From positions 1-11,457 of the forward strand of contig DAOVYW010000053.1 in NCBI GenBank assembly GCA_030635415.1: a DNA stretch of 11,457 nucleotides, written 5' to 3'. The DNA is from Candidatus Firestoneibacteriota bacterium (GTDB taxonomy: Bacteria; Oederibacteriota; JAAXVQ01; JAUVAV01). Positions 6,306 through 11,457 of this stretch are shown piece by piece. The first letter of the stretch is position 1; the number at the start of each line of letters is the position of its first letter. The position numbers were made by a program, and so were the translations under genes. Under the pieces are notes generated by a model, which worked only from the letters and a program-made list of their open reading frames with translations, was not told where the DNA came from and searched no databases.

Positions 6306-7457
6306 CTATTTTCTTTTTTCCGCTTTCTTCTTCCCATTCCCCACGTACCGGTCAAATATTCGATACCGGCGATATTCTTCCCCCCCCATAAATTTCGAGG
6401 CCCGGATCACCATAGGGTTGTTCTCCAGCAATAGGCTGTTCTCGCAAGTCCGGTACCCCCGGGATATCGCGTACTTCAGGGAGTGATAGTAAAGAACAGT
6501 CTCCAATCCAAGGTGGCGGTATTGTTTGGTAACGCCCATCATGAACAGACGAATGGATTTAATCCGGGAGCGCCCGAATAAAAGTTTAAAAATACCCAAG
6601 GGAAATAAACGCCCCCCCAGTTTGATCAGAATTTCATTAATGTTAAGCAGTACTACCAGGAGACCGGCCGGTTTCCCATCCACGTAGACAAACCGTACCA
6701 GACCGGGATCAACCAGCATTTTTAAATCCGCGGCCATAAAGTCAATCTCCTTCTCCGTAATCGGAAGATACCCCCAATTTTTCTCCCAGGCTTCATTGAA
6801 AATATCCTTGATTATCTGTACTTCCTGCTTAAAATTTTTCATATCAATAGTCCGGGTAGTAACCCGCTCCTTAGCCTCAACCCGCCCGGCTAATTTCTCC
6901 AGCCGGTTAAATGTTTCAGGATTAGTAATGTTCATATTATAAGCGAGCCAATCTATGCATTTACCGAATCCCGACGAAGTGAGAAGTTCTTGATAGTAAA
7001 GCGGATTATAGGTTACCTCTACCATAGGCGGACCCGGCTCTCCGGATATCAGCAAGCCCAAGGGATGGTTTATGGACGGATTGAAGGGCCCGCGCAGGGT
7101 ATCAAGTCCGCGTTTTCGGATCCAGTCCGCCGCGGCCTCAAACAGGGCCTGCGCGGCCGCGGAATCGTTTTCGCACTCAAAAAATCCGAAAAAACCGATT
7201 TTATCATGGTAGACTTCATTGTGCTGGCGGTTATGGATAGCGGCTATCCGGCCCACATCCCGGCCGTCGCGCTTTGCCATGAACAACTGAGCATCCGCAT
7301 GTCCGTAAAACGGCTCTTTATTGGAAAGCCGGTCATGTTCGGCGATTATTAACGGCGGCACCCAGTGTTTATCCTGCCGATAAATTTCATAAGGCAATTT
7401 AATAAAACGTTTGCGGTCGGCCTTGCGATTACGATCCAAGGAAATTATCTGCACCAT
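6306..7457 (-). CDS. YghO-like GNAT-fold acyltransferase family protein
   Basis: The 383-residue soluble protein has no signal peptide or membrane segment. It matches my recollection of the conserved hypothetical YghO family: HWVPPL (31-36), GRIAAIHN (69-76), FFGFFEC (89-95), LRGPFNPSIN (121-130), NPLYYQELLTSSGF (151-164). The N-terminal half (about 1-175) has one GNAT-like unit. The C-terminal half (about 250-375) has another, with FVYVDGKPAGLLVVL and a degenerate acyl-CoA-binding loop, TKQYRHLGLETVLYYH. The reaction is unknown. Distant GNAT-fold proteins have been tied to bacterial lipid acylation, but nothing here shows the substrate. The start is ATG at 7455-7457 with AGGAG (7466-7470) 8 nt upstream. 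It follows the lipoprotein gene by 58 bp and is probably the last gene of the operon. Confidence 0.75.
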   Translation of the reverse strand: MVQIISLDRNRKADRKRFIKLPYEIYRQDKHWVPPLIIAEHDRLSNKEPFYGHADAQLFMAKRDGRDVGRIAAIHNRQHNEVYHDKIGFFGFFECENDSAAAQALFEAAADWIRKRGLDTLRGPFNPSINHPLGLLISGEPGPPMVEVTYNPLYYQELLTSSGFGKCIDWLAYNMNITNPETFNRLEKLAGRVEAKERVTTRTIDMKNFKQEVQIIKDIFNEAWEKNWGYLPITEKEIDFMAADLKMLVDPGLVRFVYVDGKPAGLLVVLLNINEILIKLGGRLFPLGIFKLLFGRSRIKSIRLFMMGVTKQYRHLGLETVLYYHSLKYAISRGYRTCENSLLLENNPMVIRASKFMGGEEYRRYRIFDRYVGNGKKKAEKRK

Positions 7458-7515
7458 TGTTTCCTCTCCTTTTTTTCAGTATTGTGTCCCGAACGCGTCT
7501 TTCACTTTTAACGAT

Positions 7516-8049
7516 TCAGGCTACAATTTGTTCTACCTTAATTAAGAAAAAGGGTCCGCCCAAGAGCAGACAAAAATCCTGAAACTTTTTGGTTTTGTAG
7601 CCCGCCCCGGTCAGCCGTCTTTTGACTTGTTCCTGTTCCTGCTCAAACACCTTTATCCTGAATCCGGGAGCGCGAACTTGCTCTTCCACTGATGACCGGA
7701 AATCCGGCATAATTTGAATAGGTATTTTTTCCCGAATTGTCTGCTTACCCTTGGTCACTGTGAATCGGCACTTGATCCGATATTCTCCCGGTTTGGTTCC
7801 CAGCGGAACCGGCAAAAAAGCAGCATACATCTTTTCTTTCAAATCCGGACGTGAAAACAAGCGATATTTTTTTTGAAGAAATGTGATCCGGCCGTATTCT
7901 ACATCTCCGGGCGCGGCCTTGGTCTGAGGAACAATGTATTCAATCTGTTGGGCTGCCCGTTTCCCGATCGAAGCGCAGCCTCCGGCTATTAGCGCCATGC
8001 AAGAGCAAATTATAACCAGGTATCGTTTTGTCAACTCCAATATATTCAT
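7516..8049 (-). CDS. Small lipoprotein, possibly with an M23-peptidase-N-terminal-like beta domain
   Basis: The 177-residue protein starts with a type II signal peptide: positive KR at 8-9, a hydrophobic core, and IAGGC with the acylated Cys at 25, followed by Ala-Ser. Ala at -3 is acceptable but less usual than Leu. The mature part is beta-rich. The segment MYAAFLPVPLGTKPGEYRIK resembles the Ig-like N-terminal domain of LytM/M23 cell-wall peptidases, yet no HxxxD or HxH metal motifs follow, so there is no peptidase. The C-terminal part contains a charged EQEQEQVKRR helix. The ATG at 8047-8049 has only a weak ribosome binding site but lies 15 nt after the kinase stop, so coupled translation is likely. 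The position after a STAS/kinase pair suggests an envelope-linked role; this is inference only. Confidence 0.7.
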   Translation of the reverse strand: MNILELTKRYLVIICSCMALIAGGCASIGKRAAQQIEYIVPQTKAAPGDVEYGRITFLQKKYRLFSRPDLKEKMYAAFLPVPLGTKPGEYRIKCRFTVTKGKQTIREKIPIQIMPDFRSSVEEQVRAPGFRIKVFEQEQEQVKRRLTGAGYKTKKFQDFCLLLGGPFFLIKVEQIVA

Positions 8050-8064
8050 CCTATAGGTATAGGT

Positions 8065-8496
8065 TTACCGACCCCGCTTAATTTTCTTGACCAGTATCGT
8101 TTCGTTGTATTTCCGGGGTATGGACTTATAACGCACCGAATCCATGCATTCTTTCATAATAAATCTTCCCATGCCTTTACGGGTATAACCTTCCAGGATA
8201 CGACGGATATCACGACAACTCACCGGCCGGGGTTTATATCCGGCACCAAAATCCCGGATAGTGACCGTGAGGGAATCGCTTTTTTTCCAAGCGCGTATCT
8301 GAATAAGACCCTTAGCCTGGTCGGAATAGGCATGCTCCAGCACATTAGTAACGGCTTCATCCACGGACAGCTCTACCTCGTCTATCACGGCCAAAGGAAC
8401 TTTAAATGATTTTGTATAGGCCCTTATTTTACTGCGGATCATGGCCAAATTCTCAGACGTACTGCTAACTTCAAGAAAAAACTCTGAAACCGGCAT
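8065..8496 (-). CDS. RsbW/SpoIIAB-like anti-sigma serine kinase (HATPase_c_2)
   Basis: The 143-residue protein is a single GHKL ATPase domain without a sensor region. The N-box is SVDEAVTNVLEHAY, with catalytic Glu47 and Mg-binding Asn51. The G1 box is RDFGAGY (81-87) and the G2 region is KGMGRFIMKECMD (107-119), where the usual Leu after GxG is Arg111. In this family such proteins bind either a target, classically a sigma factor, or an unphosphorylated STAS partner, which they phosphorylate on Ser. The STAS gene lies 4 bp upstream. The AGGTG ribosome binding site (8502-8506) overlaps the STAS stop codon, which implies translational coupling and matched stoichiometry. No sigma factor is nearby, so the controlled target is unknown. 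Confidence 0.88.
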   Translation of the reverse strand: MPVSEFFLEVSSTSENLAMIRSKIRAYTKSFKVPLAVIDEVELSVDEAVTNVLEHAYSDQAKGLIQIRAWKKSDSLTVTIRDFGAGYKPRPVSCRDIRRILEGYTRKGMGRFIMKECMDSVRYKSIPRKYNETILVKKIKRGR

Positions 8497-8500
8497 GATT

Positions 8501-8866
8501 TCACCTCGCTTTAAAAAGAGGATCTTGCCTCAGCGCTTCTGCGATATCTTTGTACATGGGAATGGCTTTATTCAAGCCGGTAATATCAAATATTTTTTGG
8601 CAGCGCTCTGGTACCGAAACAATGACCATGCCTCCCCCTCCCGGGTCCAGTTTTTTTTGCAAGGAAAGCAAAGCTCCGAGACCTTGGCTATTGATGTAAT
8701 CCAATTGGGAAAAATCGATGATTAAGCGCTCGTTTCCCTGCTCAATCATTTGTTGGCTTATGATTTCAAGCTCCATCGAAGTGGCAATATCCAGCATGCC
8801 GGCGATTTCGCAAATTAAATAGCCGCCTGACTCCCCTTTCCTGATATTAAACTTAAAATTGCTCAT
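8501..8866 (-). CDS. STAS-domain anti-sigma factor antagonist (SpoIIAA/RsbV-like)
   Basis: The 121-residue protein consists of one STAS domain: beta strands YLICEIAGMLDIATS, then LIIDFSQLDYINSQGLGALLSL with the conserved phosphorylatable Ser60 in NSQGLG, then VIVSVPERCQKIFDITGLNKAI. When dephosphorylated, such proteins sequester the RsbW-like kinase; phosphorylation at Ser releases it. The start at 8864-8866 is preferred over an in-frame ATG at 8899, since AAGGAGG (8875-8881) lies 8 nt before it and the longer form would add 11 residues inside pcrA. The gene overlaps the 3' end of pcrA by 14 bp. A probable SpoIIE-type phosphatase at the head of the operon could dephosphorylate it. Confidence 0.9.
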   Translation of the reverse strand: MSNFKFNIRKGESGGYLICEIAGMLDIATSMELEIISQQMIEQGNERLIIDFSQLDYINSQGLGALLSLQKKLDPGGGGMVIVSVPERCQKIFDITGLNKAIPMYKDIAEALRQDPLFKAR

Positions 8867-11111
8867 TCCCCAATCCTCCTTCTCCAGATCGGCCGGCACA
8901 GGCCGCGGGCTGCAACGCGGCGAATCGAATCAGCATTTGTTTACGCCCGTAACGGTTAAATGCCACTTCGACTTTTTTATTCTCTCCTTCACCGCTTTTT
9001 CCAATTATAGTCCCCGCGCCATAGCGGCCATGACTTACTCTTTGACCGATCAAGAACTCTTCCTCACCGTCGGATTCCGGAAATATTTCTTTCCCCTCCG
9101 GCTCTTCGGCCTCTACGGCATCACAAGACCGGCTCCGCCATAACCCCTGCCGGTCGGCGATTTCCTGATCCCGCTGATGGCCAAGAGGACGATGTCCCAT
9201 AAATAAGCGGGCTGGAATTTCATGCAAAAACCGGGATTCTGTATTATAGATACGGTTGCCGAAGCTGCTTCGGGTCGCGGTCCCGGTTATTACCAATTTT
9301 TCACGCGCCCGCGTGATACCAACATAACATAAACGCCGCTCTTCTGCCAAGCCCTGATCTTCCTGCAGGGCATTGCTGTGGGGAAACAAGCCTTCCTCCA
9401 TGCCTACCATGAAGACCAGGGGAAATTCCAATCCCTTGGCCGAATGAATGGTCATAAGGGTAACTTGATTCCGGTCTTTCGAATCGGCTTCCTCCCAACT
9501 GGAAACCAAGGCAATTTGTTCTAAAAATCCCTTCAAGGTGCCATCTCCCACCCGGGAAAATTCCAAGGCCGCCTTAATCAATTCATTTAAGTTTTCCACC
9601 CGGGACGCGGCCTCAGGCCGGGAAGCTGACTGCCACATTTTCAGGTAACCGGTCTCGGTGAGCACTTCCGTTAAGAAGAAGGGCAATTCCACCTGGCTTA
9701 TCCGGCCGCGTAGATGTTCACACATCCGAATAAAGGTTTCAGTCGCCTGACGTCTTTTTTCACTTATGTTTGTTTGGCCCTGCGCCGCCAGCGCCATGGC
9801 TTCCATCAGGGTACAATTCTGCCCGGCGGCTAATTCACGCATTTTAGCCTGCGTTGTTTCTCCCATTCCCCGCGCGGGCGTATTTACAATCCTTTCCAGG
9901 GAAATTTCATCCGCCGGGTTCACCAGCACCTTTAGGTAAGCCAGCAGGTCCTTGATCTCCATGCGATCATAGAATTTCATCCCGCCCACAATTCGATAGG
10001 GCAATCTTTCCCGCCGCAGGGCGTCCTCAAAAGGACGGGACTGAGCATTCGTACGGTAGAGCAGCACACAATCCGCCAATGTCCATTGGCGGCGGGTGTA
10101 GACTTCCTGGATAATCTCCTGCACGACAAAGGCCGCTTCCCCGGTCTCGTCCTCACCCCGAAAATACTGGATCATTGCTCCCACGGAATTTTCTGTCCAG
10201 AGTTTTTTTTCTTTACGTCCACGGTTATTTTTGACCACGGCATGCGCCGCCTCCAGAATGGTTTGCGTGGACCGATAATTCTGCTCCATTCTAACCACCC
10301 GGGCCTTGGGATAATCCCGCTCGAATTCCAGAATATTCCGGAGATTAGCTCCCCGAAATTGATAAATACTTTGATCATCATCGCCCACTACTGTCAGGTT
10401 GCCGTCGTTCCCGGATAAATGGCGTATCCAAAAATATTGAGCATGATTAATATCCTGGTATTCATCCACTAAAATATACCGGAATTTATCGCGGTATTTC
10501 TCCAGCAGTTCAGGGTTCTCTTCCAGCATTTTCACGGTACGCATTATCAAATCACCAAAATCATACGCCCGGTTACGTGCCAATTTTTGCTGGTAAAGAG
10601 TATATACTTTGGCTGTCAGCCGTGTATTGAAATCCGCGGCCAAGCGCGCATATTCTTCCGCGTCTACCAGCTCATGCTTGGCGCTCTCTATCCGGTAAGC
10701 CAGATGCTCTACCTTGATTACTTTCTCGTCCAGATTTAGCTGCCGCTGACATTCCTTTAAAAGACGCTTGGTTTCTTCCTGGTCATAAATTGAGAACTCG
10801 AAAGACGATTCCTGTTTGAGCATGCGCAGGCAGAGGGCATGAAAAGTTCCTATCCATATCTGCCGGGCGATTTTCCGGCCCAGCAGTTGGTTAAGCCGGG
10901 TACGCATTTCCAGAGCGGCTTTATTGGTAAATGTGACAGCCATAATCGAAGCGGGATCTACCTTTCGCTCCGTGATCAACAAACCGATTCGGTAAGTAAT
11001 AACCCGCGTTTTACCCGATCCGGCGCCGGCCAGGATAAGCAATGGCCCCTCACCATACCGAACCGCCTCACACTGGGGCGGATTAAGGTCCGTTAAGGTA
11101 ATCGTATTCAC
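8853..11111 (-). CDS. pcrA: PcrA/UvrD-type superfamily 1A DNA helicase
   Basis: The 752-residue protein has all SF1A helicase motifs: the Q-motif region LNPPQCEAV (9-17), Walker A AGAGSGKT (28-35), motif Ia VTFTNKAALEMR, motif II VDEYQD, motif III GDDDQSIYQFRGA, motif IV QNYRST, motif V TIHSAKGLEFPLVF and motif VI YVGITRAREKL. The C-terminal end carries the Tudor-like GQRVSHGRYGAGTI segment, which in PcrA binds RNA polymerase. Length is normal for PcrA (about 720-750). It is an ATP-driven 3'-5' translocase in repair and in clearing proteins or polymerase from DNA. The start is GTG (11109-11111) with no clear ribosome binding site, but it overlaps the HU stop as GTGA, so coupled reinitiation is likely. 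UvrD is the alternative name; the C-terminal domain favours PcrA. Confidence 0.96.
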   Translation of the reverse strand: MNTITLTDLNPPQCEAVRYGEGPLLILAGAGSGKTRVITYRIGLLITERKVDPASIMAVTFTNKAALEMRTRLNQLLGRKIARQIWIGTFHALCLRMLKQESSFEFSIYDQEETKRLLKECQRQLNLDEKVIKVEHLAYRIESAKHELVDAEEYARLAADFNTRLTAKVYTLYQQKLARNRAYDFGDLIMRTVKMLEENPELLEKYRDKFRYILVDEYQDINHAQYFWIRHLSGNDGNLTVVGDDDQSIYQFRGANLRNILEFERDYPKARVVRMEQNYRSTQTILEAAHAVVKNNRGRKEKKLWTENSVGAMIQYFRGEDETGEAAFVVQEIIQEVYTRRQWTLADCVLLYRTNAQSRPFEDALRRERLPYRIVGGMKFYDRMEIKDLLAYLKVLVNPADEISLERIVNTPARGMGETTQAKMRELAAGQNCTLMEAMALAAQGQTNISEKRRQATETFIRMCEHLRGRISQVELPFFLTEVLTETGYLKMWQSASRPEAASRVENLNELIKAALEFSRVGDGTLKGFLEQIALVSSWEEADSKDRNQVTLMTIHSAKGLEFPLVFMVGMEEGLFPHSNALQEDQGLAEERRLCYVGITRAREKLVITGTATRSSFGNRIYNTESRFLHEIPARLFMGHRPLGHQRDQEIADRQGLWRSRSCDAVEAEEPEGKEIFPESDGEEEFLIGQRVSHGRYGAGTIIGKSGEGENKKVEVAFNRYGRKQMLIRFAALQPAACAGRSGEGGLGNEQF
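8875..8881 (-). promoter_or_regulatory. Ribosome binding site deciding the STAS start
   Basis: On the minus strand this reads AAGGAGG, inside the 3' end of pcrA and 8 nt before the ATG at 8864-8866. It makes the shorter 121-residue STAS protein the better call. Confidence 0.7.
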
Positions 11112-11404
11112 TGGTTCAAAGACGGCAGACCGTCCACACGGATTTCTTTTAACTCTCTCCCGGGACGAAAATAAATCCGTCGCAATGCCGGTATGAATAC
11201 TGTTTGGCCGGTTTTAACGACCCGGCCCAAACTGGGCTTACGCTCCCGGGTGCCAAAAGTTCCCAGTCCGCGTATCTCTACCCGCCGGCCCTGCGCCAGT
11301 TCATGGGTCATTGCGTCCATTAACTGTTCTACTATCATGCCGGCTTCACGCCGGGTAAACCCGAAGCGCGATGCCATCCGGCGGGATAATTCAACTTTAT
11401 TCAT
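11108..11404 (-). CDS. HU/IHF-family DNA-binding protein with altered arm tip
   Basis: The 98-residue protein covers the full HU fold: an N-terminal helical dimer part (MNKVELSRRMASRFGF..., 1-40), the VEIRGLGTFG signature (42-51), the beta-arm (about 52-75) and FRPGRELKE (79-87). It lacks the RNP motif at the arm tip: residues 61-63 are Arg-Val-Val, so the DNA-intercalating Pro63 of typical HU is Val. Non-specific DNA binding is likely to remain, but kinking may be reduced. The C-terminus has a short extension (EIRVDGLPSLNQ). The ATG at 11402-11404 overlaps the stop of the upstream gene as ATGA; GGAGGAG (11416-11422) is 11 nt upstream. An HU gene fused by overlap to pcrA is unusual in my experience. 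Confidence 0.9.
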   Translation of the reverse strand: MNKVELSRRMASRFGFTRREAGMIVEQLMDAMTHELAQGRRVEIRGLGTFGTRERKPSLGRVVKTGQTVFIPALRRIYFRPGRELKEIRVDGLPSLNQ

Positions 11405-11457
11405 GCCGGATGATTCTCCTCCACCTTTACCAATATCATAGTTATGTCATCATGCTG
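11401..11457 (-). CDS. C-terminal end of a probable SpoIIE/PP2C-type protein phosphatase (runs off right edge)
   Basis: The last 18 codons before a TGA at 11401-11403 read QHDDITMILVKVEENHPA. The DDITMILVK ending matches the C-terminal strand of SpoIIE/RsbU-type PPM phosphatases, where the second Asp of DDxT binds metal. The stop overlaps the HU start as ATGA. Context supports the call: a STAS antagonist and RsbW-like kinase lie downstream in the same operon, and this phosphatase class dephosphorylates STAS partners. Any sensor or receiver domain is outside the window. Only 18 residues are visible, so the assignment rests on one motif plus context. Confidence 0.68.
   Translation of the reverse strand, partial: QHDDITMILVKVEENHPA

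Noticed and set aside
8853..8899. Longer STAS start at 8899
   Set aside because: It lacks a ribosome binding site and would add residues that family members do not have; AAGGAGG at 8875-8881 fits the start at 8866.

Overview
The window is 11.4 kb of bacterial chromosome with every supported gene on the minus strand, so transcription runs from the right edge to the left. The lineage cannot be fixed from the sequence. A lipoprotein with a type II signal peptide, PilZ proteins, a PcrA-type helicase, a SpoIIE/STAS/RsbW-type partner-switching set and many GC-rich interspersed hairpins suggest a non-model, probably Gram-negative and possibly uncultured bacterium, such as an Omnitrophota- or Desulfobacterota-like genome. 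That placement is a weak inference.

Right part (6306-11457): one tightly packed operon. In transcription order it holds the C-terminal tail of a probable SpoIIE/PP2C phosphatase, an HU/IHF-like protein, the helicase PcrA, a STAS anti-anti-sigma factor, an RsbW-like ATPase/kinase, a small lipoprotein and a YghO-like GNAT-fold protein. Junctions are 4-bp overlaps (phosphatase/HU, HU/pcrA), a 14-bp overlap (pcrA/STAS) and gaps of 4, 15 and 58 bp. Phosphatase, STAS and kinase form the three classical parts of a partner-switching circuit, but two DNA-associated genes sit between the phosphatase and the other two. No sigma factor is present, so the output of the switch is not visible.

Middle (5925-6305): a 381-bp gene-free stretch with a perfect 28-bp palindrome and a nested, inverted-repeat-bounded element that looks like a MITE or other dispersed repeat.

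Centre-left (2862-5924): a 1020-residue multispanning membrane protein with GT-C glycosyltransferase-like signatures and a soluble C-terminal region. A 93-bp near-perfect inverted repeat (2731-2823) separates it from a Na/Pi-cotransporter-family protein with a PhoU-like tail (1020-2672).

Left part (1-1019): two PilZ-domain genes, one truncated by the window edge, which are candidate cyclic-di-GMP receptors. Around and between them are five copies of a GC-rich hairpin repeat. A sixth probable copy is the palindrome at 5975. The arms of these copies differ in sequence but stay complementary. No rRNA, tRNA, CRISPR array, transposase or riboswitch was recognised.
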